From the NCBI GenBank assembly GCA_963920705.1, contig OY987233.1, forward strand, positions 9,268,959 to 9,332,958: 64,000 nt of DNA, written 5' to 3'. Below, in pieces: positions 42,127-52,869 of this stretch. The notes beneath the pieces are model-generated. The model worked only from the letters and a program-made list of their open reading frames with translations, was not told the DNA's origin and made no database searches. A program made the position numbers and the translations under genes. Each line of letters starts with the position of its first letter. Within the stretch, counting starts at the first letter, position 1. The DNA comes from Odiellus spinosus (Eukaryota > Arthropoda > Arachnida > Opiliones > Phalangiidae).

Positions 42127-44488
42127 GACCCCACTATTGGTGCTTTTCGCTCGTTCCAAATTCAAATAAAGATAATTTCACTGCAATTATTCAATATTTC
42201 GATATACTATAACTCACTCCATCCTCCATTGAATAACGTTTTACAATATTGTTTCCTTATCAGGATACCAACCGTACATAGAATCATTTCATCTTTAAAA
42301 TACCATACGTTTAAACCTACTGTTACATAATTTCGAATTGAAAAGATTAAGCCTGCCATGTCGTACGAATTATAAGCTTTCCACGATGGAATATTCCTGG
42401 TAAAATGATGTTTAAAGTAAAAAGCGAGGGAGAGAGAGAGAGTGAGTGAGAAATGAGAATAATCCAATCCAACGACACAAACAAGTGCTTTCGTTATCGC
42501 GTCGAGGGGGGGAAAGCGAACAGGGAGGCATTATCGGCGCCTCTCTGGCTGCGTTCCTCAGGATTTAGGGAAAAGCCACCAGCCCGAGAACTGAGAAGGG
42601 GAGGTAAAAAGAAAGTACAAAGCTAGGGGAAAAAGGAGGACTGTAAATATGAACGAAGCCACAATTCTACGGGGATAAAAAGCATAAAAGTACAGGCCAG
42701 GGCGTTATAGACCCTAGGTTATACTATAGCCAATTAGCTCGCGGTTTTATTCCCAGTCGTTACTTCACCCCGTAATGAGGTAAGCCTCTGCCGCTAGCCG
42801 AAATGAATTCACAAAAAAAAAAAAAAAAAATACACGTTTCATCCCCCTTTCCCTTTTAAACAATTTTCCCCCTTTCGTTAATACTCCCACTACATTTTTT
42901 CAATACAAAGTCTGTCTCGAAATTGCTATTGAAGCATTGCGCAATTTTTTAAAAGAGGACGTAGTTTTACGTATAATATTAATAAGGAAAAAAACTCCTA
43001 AAATGCCCAAATGACAAATTATTTGAACAGACGATGGTAGTGTCATTAGGCTTAGATTTAACGTAAATCTTCACAATTATGGCCTATTTAAGGTTGGGAT
43101 GGGATTCGCGACGATTTCATTAATACTAGCGTAGCGAGATTAAGAAATCGGTAAAACAACAATTGGTGACCCAATTTATATCTGGTTTTCTAATATAATG
43201 TAAAAGAAACAATCCTCAATCTCCGTGTTTGGTTACGATATAAACGGTGAAATGGGAATTTTTACTACGAAAATATATCTTGATACGCGGTTCGGCAGAA
43301 AAACATGGCTTTCCGAAAAGTTTTCGTCTTCCACCGAGCTGGAGGTATTCCCTCGTTTTCGTCGAAAGGGATTTCCCTGCTTCTCGGGAAAATGCTTTCC
43401 CCCTCTCTTTAGCTAAAATTTCTAAAAGGAAAGGCTGGCGCTAACACCGTGACTATACGACAAAATATCGGTCGGGGGAAACGCCGTAGCTCTCGCCAGC
43501 GTTAGGCCTAACGTTACCTAATAACATTCGAGGCTTTTCCGTTTATTACGCTGTGTTTTTACATTATAGGTCAAATATTGAAATATGCGGAACGCTTTCC
43601 CTTTCAAAAATGACAAAAAATAGCACACTTACATTGCGTTAACTCGGGTTTTCTAGTACGTGGCATGGCAAATCCAACACCGAACCCCCTAGTCCTGATC
43701 GGGCAGTTTTTATCCGATTTCTTTTCTTTTTCGATATTTTTTCAAACTCGGTTACTATGTAGCGTCCATCCCACGTGGTAGATGACCGACATCTTTAAAA
43801 TCGCGTTCGAACATCGTTCGATATTTCACGAATGTCGAAAAATATCAAGCGAAAACAAAAACCAACAGGACACTAATAAAAGCGCGAGAAACGGACGGTT
43901 TATTTTGGTTTTATTTAACCAGATGGCGAAAAAAGACAGCCGAGCGACGCCAGTCTCGTTATAACCTTGAGTTTCTGACGTCATCCGCCTCCGACGAATC
44001 GGGAGAAAGTAGCGATGATACGCCGAAATTTCTCCTTCTGGGAAGCCAGCGCCAAGGATTATTAGCATGGGCGTATTTTCCAGTCCTTGGGAAATAAAAA
44101 AAAAAAAAGGTGTTGTCTAGCGAAACAAGGCTGGAAATATGGATCTTTAAAAAGGATGCGTGATCATCCTTTGTGCGGTGGGACAGGAAAAATAACTATT
44201 TTACAACTCTACTTACAACTCGTCTGAAAAGTGTATGTGGACCATAAGAAAATAAAGGATTTTTGAAAAATTTTCTTGATTATTAAATATTTGGAAAATT
44301 AAGTTTGCAATTACAAATTCTGCAGTCTGTAGATCCGAGTCATTATTTGAGAGGCAATTTATTAATCTTTGTTAAATTGTGACTCTGTCTATATTCAAAA
44401 AAACACTTCTTTAGTTTAGCAGGCATGCCCTGGACCGGTTTAATTATTCATGTCAGAGGTCCATTTTAAAAAATTTTTTACTTCCTAC
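42127..44488. other. No supported gene
   Basis: About 2.3 kb of mixed composition with short frames only. There are GA-rich runs near 42425-42450 and an A run at 42813. I see no exon with convincing splice borders and no complete repeat family. Confidence 0.5.
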
Positions 44489-44770
44489 CAGGCTGGGAAA
44501 TAAGGATAATTTTTAAACTGGACTTGTGGCCAGTAGAGCCCAAGCAGTTTAATTAAAAAACTGGACATTGGCCAGTTACAAGTTTCATGAGATTGACAAA
44601 CTGTCATTATGACGTAGTACTATGACCTAGGCTAAGAAACAAAACAAAATTTTGGAATTAATTAACTGGCCTTGTGGCCAGTAGACCCCCAAGCATTTAA
44701 TTTTTAAACTGGCCCAGCTAATTTTTAAACTGGACTTTTGTCCAGTAAAACCGCCTTATTTCCCAGCCTG
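44489..44770. mobile_element. hAT-like MITE, exact 8-bp duplication
   Basis: 282 bp with inverted ends CAGGCTGGGAAATAAGG and CCTTATTTCCCAGCCTG, flanked by CTTCCTAC at 44481-44488 and 44771-44778. Inside are several inverted ACTGGCC/GGCCAGT units. Confidence 0.88.
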
Positions 44771-45154
44771 CTTCCTACCCTGGATAGGATTCTGCTTTGG
44801 AGCCATATAATTATGACATGGAGGCGTGACTCATTGCTCTAAGGAGTAGATATGGTTATTTGCACCAGATAATTACCTCATGGTTCAATACCTTGAACAC
44901 ACTATGGTCTGCTTATTTATCCACGTTCTCTTTCTCTAGATCATTTCAGCCGCGCATGCCAAATGTACCCCCTTTTTGACGGTTTGACCCACCCACATGC
45001 GGAAACAGTATTGACGTCGGTCGCTTTATTTGCCTTAGGTATTATTTATGATTGCGGAAATAATTTTGCTTCTTGAATTTTTAATTAACTTGTTAGGTGA
45101 TTAGAAAATATAATATCTAATCTTTCCTTCTTCCACGTTGATAATTCCACCAAA

Positions 45155-47009
45155 ATGGCTGCTAACATAAAATGGTTGAAGATTTTTCACCTAATAGTGT
45201 TCTTGATTTATATGTACGCTCTTAATTTTTACGAGACATTAGCCGAAATTCGAAGGCAATTAAGTGCCGGCGATAACCGGGCATGGTTTGGAAATTTCAA
45301 ATACTTAACCTACTGGAATATTGTATGTGCTTTATCTCGCGTATACCCTATTGTTTATTATTGAGTGACAATCATGTTTTAATCCTATTATTGTATGCAG
45401 GTGGCCCAAGCGTTGGTGTTTACCGTGGCTACTATCGTGGATTTCATACCATTATCCGCCAATTACCAGGCCAAGCTGCACAATTTTCGTAACTTACTCG
45501 TTACAGGGATAGCTGTGCCATACGCCTTTGTAAATAGATTTTTACAAATCAGATCCTATGATTTATTTTAATTATGCCTAAAAGGTCCCGATAAATTGTC
45601 CCAAATGCTCCAGAGAAATTGTCCCAAATGCTCCAGAGAAATTGTCCCAAATGCTCCAGAGAAATTGTCCCAAATGGTCCAGAGAAATTGTCCCAAATGG
45701 TCCAGAGAAATTGTCCCAAATGGTCCAGAGTAATTGTCCCAAATGCTCCAAAGAAATTGTCCCAAATGCTCCCGAGAAATTGTCCCATTGCTCCCGAGAA
45801 ATTGCAGGGTTGCCACAGGTCAATGAAAACAGGGAAAAGTCGGGGAATTTGAAAATGAACCAAAAAAGTCAGGGAATTTGAAAATGAACCAAAATAGTCA
45901 GGGAATTTTAAGATCTTTCAAGAAGCAAGGAAATTACAATCATTATCCGCGGAAAAGATTTGAAGCTGACCGTGTCAGTTGTATAGATTACAACAAAGAT
46001 ACATATGCAAAAAGTCTGGCGAATGCGATTATATAAAAAATAAAAGGTTAAAAATTGGGTAGTATTAGCTGAAACGGTCAGGGAAAATTGTGGAAAAGGT
46101 CAGGGGAAAACCTGGAAAAACCAAGGAATTTGAATCTGAAAAAACTGTGGCAACCCTGAATTGTCCCAAATGCTCCAGAGAAATTGTCCCAAATGCTCCA
46201 GAGAAATTGTCCCAAATGCTCCAGAGAAATTGTCCCAAATGCTCCAGAGAAATTGTCCCAAATGCTCCAGAGAAATTGTCCCAAATGCTCCAGAGAAATT
46301 GTCCCAAATGCTCCAGAGAAATTGTCCCAAATGCTCCAATTGTCCGAGAATTAGGCCCAAGTGCTCTGCAGAATTAGGCCCAAATGCTTCCCTGTATTTG
46401 GAGTAAATATATAATATGCCATAAATCTGTTAATCTCCGCAGACTGTATGTTTATCCTTCTGGAGTATCTACACCATAGACAGAGAATTAATTTTTCCAA
46501 AAGCCTTCGAGAAATATTACCCTCAATGGCTAAATCATCTTTCGGTATGTTTCTTTTAGTTTGTATGATTTTACAACTAAGTTTATTAATAAATTCATTC
46601 GATTTCCAGCATACACTCATGCTTCCACTCATACTAATCGAAATTAGCACTAAAAATTACGTTTGGAAACGATGGCAAGCATTGCAAGCTAGTTTAGTAT
46701 TCGGAGGAACATACCTCATTTGGTAAAAATACTAAAATTCAATCCCAAGTTTTTTAAAAACTCAAATAATATTCATTTTCTCGTACTAGGGTTTTCTTCA
46801 TGGGTTTCGTATACAATATTTGGGTTTACCCCATTTTGTATCAAATGAACAATTTATACCGATTGATTTTCTTGACTTTCATGGCTATCGTCTCAATCGC
46901 CCAATATTTTGCTGTAGAATATTTGAATACTTTCATCTGGGGTAAAAACGCCAAATCTGAAAAGATTCGCTCTTCTGAATGTGGAGTTGGCAATTTAATT
47001 TGTAACTAG
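45155..47009 (+). CDS. AIG1/ADTRP-family membrane protein (FAR-17a/AIG1-like), five exons
   Basis: Exons 45155-45322, 45401-45529, 46443-46544, 46610-46722 and 46790-47009 join with GT/AG borders and matching phases to 243 residues, close to the usual 230-240. Several hydrophobic spans; the family is multi-pass. Family features are WSIYTIDRELIFP then WLNH (exon 3), HTLMLPLILIE (exon 4) and WVFFMGFVYNIWVYP (exon 5). Known: human AIG1 and ADTRP are threonine hydrolases that cleave FAHFA lipids, with conserved Thr and His. Here T at the start of exon 3 region and H of HTLMLP are candidates. Intron 2 holds a 23-bp minisatellite with a MITE inside. It lies opposite to shn and possibly within its large intron. 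Confidence 0.93.
45587..45804. repeat. 23-bp minisatellite in AIG1 intron 2, left part
   Basis: About nine copies of AAATGCTCCAGAGAAATTGT plus CCC, with GGTCC variants in the middle. It continues at 46159 after an inserted MITE. Confidence 0.95.
45805..46158. mobile_element. MITE inserted in the 23-bp array
   Basis: 354 bp with inverted ends CAGGGTTGCCACAG and CTGTGGCAACCCTG. AATTG is repeated on both sides, so removing the element and one AATTG restores a normal 23-bp unit. Internal direct repeats of CAGGGAATTTGAAAATG-like sequence. Confidence 0.8.
46159..46345. repeat. 23-bp minisatellite in AIG1 intron 2, right part
   Basis: About eight practically identical copies of the same 23-bp unit, then two diverged ones with TTAGGCCCAAATGCT. 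Frames on both strands are repeat by-products. Confidence 0.95.
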
Positions 47010-47845
47010 CAACGAGATTGAGGGAAAAGGGTACAAATTGATGAAGTGTGAGGGTAATGAAGTTAGTTCAAAAATGAGGGAACATTTATTAAAGATAAAA
47101 ATCAATATTTACAATTTGAAAATGCAAATATTATGAATTTATAAATTTATAATTAAAGGGAGCATGAAGTAAACAAGTTCTTTCATTAAATTGGCAAAAT
47201 GGAGTTAGGCTTTTGGGGGGGAAGGGTGCAAATTGGTTAAGTGTGAAGGTAATCTAGTCACATTAGCTCAAAAATTGGGATCTTTTGATGAAGATTCTAC
47301 GAGTATTTATAATTTTAGATTGTAAAAATAATGAATTATAATTAAAAAAAGTTGCTTCATTAAATTGTCAAAATGAAGTTAGGCTTAGGGGCTCGAATCA
47401 CAACTTCATTAAATAATGCAAAACCCAGGCAAATTAACTATATAAAGGTTTGATGGAAGATCTTTTTAAGTGGGTGGGCTTTATCCTACCTCGGCAAAAG
47501 AGAATCATGGGAAATGGGGTGTATTCAATCCCTCTTTGTTAGTCGAAACTCCGAGGACTACAACTGCCCTCTAAGAGGGGTAAACTGATAATTTGCCTGT
47601 AGTGTTAGAGGAATAGCTCGCTGATAATTTCGGTTCATCTATTTCTGCTTATATTTGTAGATTAGGAAGCTTAATCTGTGTTTTAAAAAGTAGTTCGAGG
47701 CTTTAAAAATTTTACGATACATTCTACACTAGTAGTTTGTATCTTCGGACGTATTTCAACGTTAGTTATGAACTTAGATTGCCACTTCACTCCAGGGAAA
47801 GCGAGGAAAACCTTAATTTAATACTATTAAATAAAACATTTCAGG

Positions 47846-47925
47846 TCGAAAAAAATTCAGCAATACCGCAAGTAGACGACGATAAACGTAGAAAAATAGT
47901 ACAAAATTTTCTTTACAATTTATAA
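47846..47925 (+). CDS. Possible orphan or alternative terminal exon
   Basis: After an acceptor-like AACATTTCAG comes an open stretch coding in one frame VEKNSAIPQVDDDKRRKIVQ and a few more residues to TAA. It lies 0.8 kb after AIG1. It could be an alternative last exon of that gene or nothing at all; no donor in exon 5 fits well. Confidence 0.2.
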
Positions 47926-48238
47926 AAAAAAAACATTTTTGCCGTAAATGGGATTATATAATTAAATGAAATTATTTTTTTTTTATCTTAAGTGATTTAT
48001 TTGTTACTTTAAAAGGAATGATTATTAGCTTTAACATGGATTAATTATTAGTGCCTGAGGATAGACTGCAGGCAAATAAAGTTAAAAATTGTTCAGCCCT
48101 AACTTAAACCTTGCGGCCGCAATACGTAAACAGGATTTAGATCCTATGTTTGCTGGTTCAAATTGAATGTAGAAGGATCACAATCCGCAATCCAATGCTA
48201 ACTTCATCGTAAATTCCTGAAATTTGAATTCTAGATGA

Positions 48239-48575
48239 GGGCCATACCAAGAATAAATTTAACACAAGAATAATGACGAGCTATACCTTTGTATGCGCGC
48301 AAGTTACAATTGGGCGGAGCCTATGGGGATCTTACGACACTCCTCCTGTCACGTTAAAGATTTTCTACGATAAGTGTGGGATATCAGGCGGAGAAGATAA
48401 CACTATGGAGGTGCTGTCAGCCGAGTGTCGCATACCTCGAAAGCTTGTGATAGGGTGAAAATCATTACATATAATCTGTCAAATCTAGCAAGCTCCTCTC
48501 ATTTGTGACTAGCGTTATACTGGAGCTATAGCATACGATTCATCATTCTTGTGTTAAATCTATTCTTGGCCATAC
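48239..48575. mobile_element. TIR element
   Basis: Inverted ends GGCCATACCAAGAATAAATT and AATCTATTCTTGGCCATAC, about 337 bp. The 61-codon frame inside is not recognised. Confidence 0.65.
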
Positions 48576-48709
48576 TTATCTTCAAGCAGAAATTGCCTGA
48601 CACTCTGAGTTTAAACACACAGCTTTTCTGATTTGGCAAACTTCCCTTGAACTTAGGGAAGGCCAGCTACGGTTTATTCACGTTTTGGGGTGACAGCCCC
48701 TTTCCCTCT

Positions 48710-48940
48710 CTTGCTTCAAGTAATACATAGTTTTCAGTAAAGGGGCAAAAGAAAATTCCACCCCTCTTACCCAGCTTTGCTTTCATTCCCAGGTTGCCAG
48801 GAGCTTGTGAGTGTGGTTCAGAACAGATCAGTTTCAAAACTGAACTGCTAGCCTTTCCCTTTGCACTCACAAGTGGTTGGCAACATGGGGGAACGGCACT
48901 TACCCCCTTTAGTGAAAACTATGTATAAGAGGGGGAGTAA
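48710..48940. mobile_element. Small TIR element
   Basis: Inverted ends around TAATACATAGTTTTCAGTAA and TTTAGTGAAAACTATGTATA, about 230 bp, with a palindromic middle (AGTGTGGTTC region). Confidence 0.5.
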
Positions 48941-49499
48941 CAAGATGAGGCTGATGCCTAGAACTCCGGACCGATTGGTTTAGCTTCCTTTTGGAATAAA
49001 TGTTCCTCTGCTGTATATCCTTAGGGAACCTATGAATTAATCCAAGGCTGAAATGTATTTTTTCTAATTCCTTTAGTTAAAATATGCCATTACAATTTTG
49101 GGAGAACAAATTTTATTAGAACATATTTTTGAATGTTTTATAACAGGGTTGATACTCAAAGTTTGCCTTATTTGTGAAAATAATAGCCAACTACATTGAA
49201 AAATGTAACTATGAAGTAAATAATAAATAGTAACCAAAAATGAGCCGTTTCACGCAAATTTTATGAAATAATCATAGAATTGCAATAATATATATTGACA
49301 TAGTATCTTGTTGTTTGAGTGCACAATAAACTTTCATTTTCTATTGAAAAGGGAAAGTTTCTTTTGGACAATTATCAGCTTATATTTTATATTTTAACAA
49401 AAATATCTTTTATATAATATAATTAACTTGCGTTATTATGAAAACAATAACTTTTAGTGCAAATTGACGAATTCGTAATATCCATACTCAAAAACTAAC

Positions 49500-49790
49500 T
49501 TCCAGGGGCTATGGCCATTGGGGTACAAATATAATGATGAATTATCACAATAGATGGCGCCTCACTCTCTTACTTATCCACGTATTACACCCATTACAAT
49601 GGGAAACGCGTCAAGTCTCGAAGCGCGAGGGGAGGTATTATCGCATAGTTTGTCTCTCGTCATAGCCAATCAGAATAGGGCCAGAATGGGAACTACGATA
49701 GCGACATCTCTAAACAGATTGGCTTGTAAAGAGTGCACCACTGCCCCTGCAAGTTCCTCTTCAATTTCGAACTCGTCTATTGTAACTTAG
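49500..49790. mobile_element. MITE family C, copy 3
   Basis: It begins CAGGGGCTATGGCCATTGGG and ends near GTGCACCACTGCCCCTGC and a following AAGTTCCTCTTCAATTTCGA. It is the fullest copy of the family in the window. The 78-codon frame is not conserved in the other copies. Confidence 0.6.
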
Positions 49791-51574
49791 TATCAACCCT
49801 GTAACAAACTCGCTACTATAACCAATATGCCAGTCATTTTTATCTTTTGTAAAACATCACCTTGGTGATTTTTTTACTCAAATATAGTCACTAGGTCCAT
49901 ACACTGGAAAAAAAGTGAAATTAACTTACTCCCTAGCTAGACCTTGCCACTTTAAACCTAAAATGATTCAATGTCAATACTAAGCCAAACTAGGTGTAGG
50001 CAATCGAAGTTTGTAACACATTGTTAAGCCTAACAACGTTAAAAAAAATTAAAATGTTTTGAAAAATGTTAAAAAATCCGGGTGTTATTTAATTATAAGG
50101 AATCAAGGAAAAAATTGGGTTGTGAATTTTATTTTGATCTAATCCGTTTCTTATTCTAGGCCTAGGTTTATCAGGGTACCAATAAATCAGTTATTTTATT
50201 ATAGATATTAATTCTGTATTCAATTAATTTTTTTATAGATTGAAATAAATGCTATTTTTTTCGTATTTTAACTTTTTTTCTTTTTTAATCTTATTTTTTA
50301 TATTTTTTAATACAGTTTATCACTTGGAACCAAAATAAACAAAACTTAAACGTTAAACAAGAACTGGTTAAATAACAATGGTTTTCGTTTTAAAAATGTA
50401 AAAACATCACATTTTGTATAGGTACATTTAATCGACAAGTCTCGCAAAAAATCACGGGTTTTTAAAAAAGCGTAGCCCACATTTGAGTAATAATGAACAC
50501 CTTTAAAGTCATTTTTTTTTGCTTATCAGTTAATCAACTATAAGAGGGATAGCTGAAATAAGCCAAGATTTTACTAGCATGATATAGTTAGCTGTTATTT
50601 CCTCTAAGCAGACACCAGATTATACCAAAAATGTCTCGCCTGCTCTAGCAAACGCTTTTAATCAACTACAATAGGGATGAAAGCTAAGCTTTTTGCAACT
50701 AGCTTGATAGGGTTAGAACTTAGCGTTTTCCATTTAACTGATCTCAAATCGCACGAGATTCGCCCTCTGAGCTCATAAAATTTCAGGTAGGGTGGAGAAA
50801 TTCGGGGCAGAGCAGAATTAAATAAAATACACGTTATTTACAAAGCTCCTTTTTGGAGCTGGGCAAGGGTATAGCAGAATAGCAAATTTTCTAAGCCTTG
50901 ACTCTTTGTCAAGATATTCTATATTCTACCAAGAACTAATGATAATTTCCAAAATATCTTCATTAGAACTTTGGTAGGAAGGCTGAAAATAATAAGCAAT
51001 TTGCCTTTTCTAATCCCAATTTAATTTTCAAAAATACTGATTGATCAGATTAAATCTGTAAAAAATGTCAGAGCGACATTGAGCAGATCTCGGTGTAAAT
51101 GGAACAAGCAAAAGTTTCAGATTAAAGTCAGCTGCTCTAGAGAAGTAAATGGAAAACACGATTAGAGAGAATTATCTTCCCTAAGCAGACGACATAGATT
51201 AAACCAAAAATATGCCATCTGGGAAAATCTTAGCTTATATCATGATTAAACTAAAGATGGGTTCTGTGTATAAAGAAAGATGACTTTCAAGGGGGCCATA
51301 TTTAAACCGTACTTTAACGGGAGCAATTTAGTTAAGCATCTAGCGAGAATAATCTCCTTTTTACCGCTGTGGTTTAGATTATACAGCAGAGAAATTATAT
51401 TATACTAAACCGAATTGCATGAAAAGCTGCATCATCACATTGTATTGAATCTTAAAAGAAAAATATTCGTGGCAAGGAGAAACTCCCATTTTATACAATC
51501 AGTATCTAATTTCAACACATTCAAAACAAGGGGCTTTTTTCATTTCCTTAAAAGGGAGATGAAGAAGAAAATGT

Positions 51575-51575
<1 letters not shown>
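49791..51575. other. No supported gene
   Basis: AT-rich sequence. The segment 50510-51300 has several weakly similar stretches (AAGCAGAC, ATTAAACCA, CTCTAG) suggesting old repeats. No exon or RNA gene is supported. Confidence 0.45.
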
Positions 51576-51576
<1 letters not shown>

Positions 51577-51607
<31 letters not shown>

Positions 51608-51635
51608 TAGTTTGCGTCGTAAATGTCTGAATTGT

Positions 51636-51670
<35 letters not shown>
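51577..51670. repeat. Facing T30 and A31 runs
   Basis: A run of about 30 T (51577-51606), 33 unique bases, then about 31 A (51639-51669). The two can pair as a hairpin. Confidence 0.9.
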
Positions 51671-51672
<2 letters not shown>

Positions 51673-52147
51673 GAAAGGAGACCCTCTGACTAATCAAAAG
51701 ACTCCCTACATTTGGCTTCACAAAATAACCGTGACACGAGGTGATGTACGCGAGAAAATAATAGAGAATGAGATTGAAAGTTGCTTTTTCGTCACGAATT
51801 CACGCGATTTGAGCTTATTTCAACTACTAAAATTAAATGTTTTTCATCCTTAAACGATTTTAGCGCGTGAAAGAGTAACACATTCTACACAAACGGGCTA
51901 CGACGCAGGGAGCAGCATTTTCTACCTAAGCTGCTCCCTTTTTATAATATAAACTAATCTATGCAAAATCAGGTTTCAGATCTTTTGTACAATTCAAGTA
52001 CATTTCCTTAATGTTTTACTAAGCAAACGTTTATTATTTATAGAAGCACAATTAAAAAAACTTTATTTTCCTAGTCAATCTCCCTTTAAAGAGTAAATCT
52101 TACTTCGATAATGCTGAAATTTCACGGGTAATACGACTATAGTCAGA

Positions 52148-52480
52148 TAAAGTGAGAATGAAGCTTCGTGACTGGACATTTTAAATAATTTATTACTAAA
52201 TTATATCTGGACTATGAGATTTTTCAAAGTGTGGAAGAACAACTACATTATCAGGTAAAATAATGCATTAATTTGGTCAGTCATGTAACAAGTTTTCAAA
52301 ATCCACTAGCCAACACTCACGCCTCTTGTGGATATAAATATAAGCTAAACCGTGTACTTGTCAAACCTTTACTTGTCATTTAATATCCGTTGTAAATATT
52401 TTTGGTCAATTAGGCCTAAACTTATATCAAGTTGATAAGGAATCAAGAAAAATACTGGGCTTGGCTTCATTCTCACTTTA
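52148..52480. mobile_element. MITE related to family A
   Basis: 333 bp with inverted ends TAAAGTGAGAATGAAGC and TTCATTCTCACTTTA and a subterminal GATAAGGAATCAAGAAAAAT, which resembles GATAAGGAATCGATAAAAA of family A. Confidence 0.6.
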
Positions 52481-52547
52481 AAAGGTACAAAATGAGACCA
52501 GCCTACAATTACAGCTTATGGGATGTTGTCAAGTTTTTCAAGAAACA

Positions 52548-52579
52548 TTGATCGCACATCAAGGCTGTAATTGTCTAAT

Positions 52580-52623
<44 letters not shown>

Positions 52624-52660
52624 ACTGCGATGGGGTAGGTTTGAACCACCTATTTATCCT
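52548..52660 (+). other. tRNA-like segment split by a poly-A run
   Basis: TGTCTAATGGTAA (box A-like, 52574) is followed directly by about 39 A and then GGTAGGTTTGAACCACC (T arm-like, box B, about 52634-52652). It may be a tRNA pseudogene or SINE head expanded at its middle. Not a functional tRNA. Confidence 0.35.
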
Positions 52661-52869
52661 CTGATAGATCATTTGGTCAAATAATTAATCCCAGGCAGTT
52701 ACTCTTATCTTTCTAAGTTTAGAGTTTGTTTCTTTAAAAATCCATTATTTCTGTACAATTTTGTATTCTTTGGTCTCTCATCGACTCTTCGTTTCAAACC
52801 ACCCAAAATTGTTACTTTTAAAGGAACTCAAGCTCAGGCGGCAAACTCCGATTGAAAAACGTCAGTTTT

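Noticed and set aside
43225..43444. Two overlapping plus-strand frames of about 65 codons
   Set aside because: No splice sites, domain or neighbour supports them; overlapping alternatives of equal length suggest chance.
45549..46406. Many overlapping frames on both strands in AIG1 intron 2
   Set aside because: They are all translations of the 23-bp minisatellite, shifted by one base each copy.
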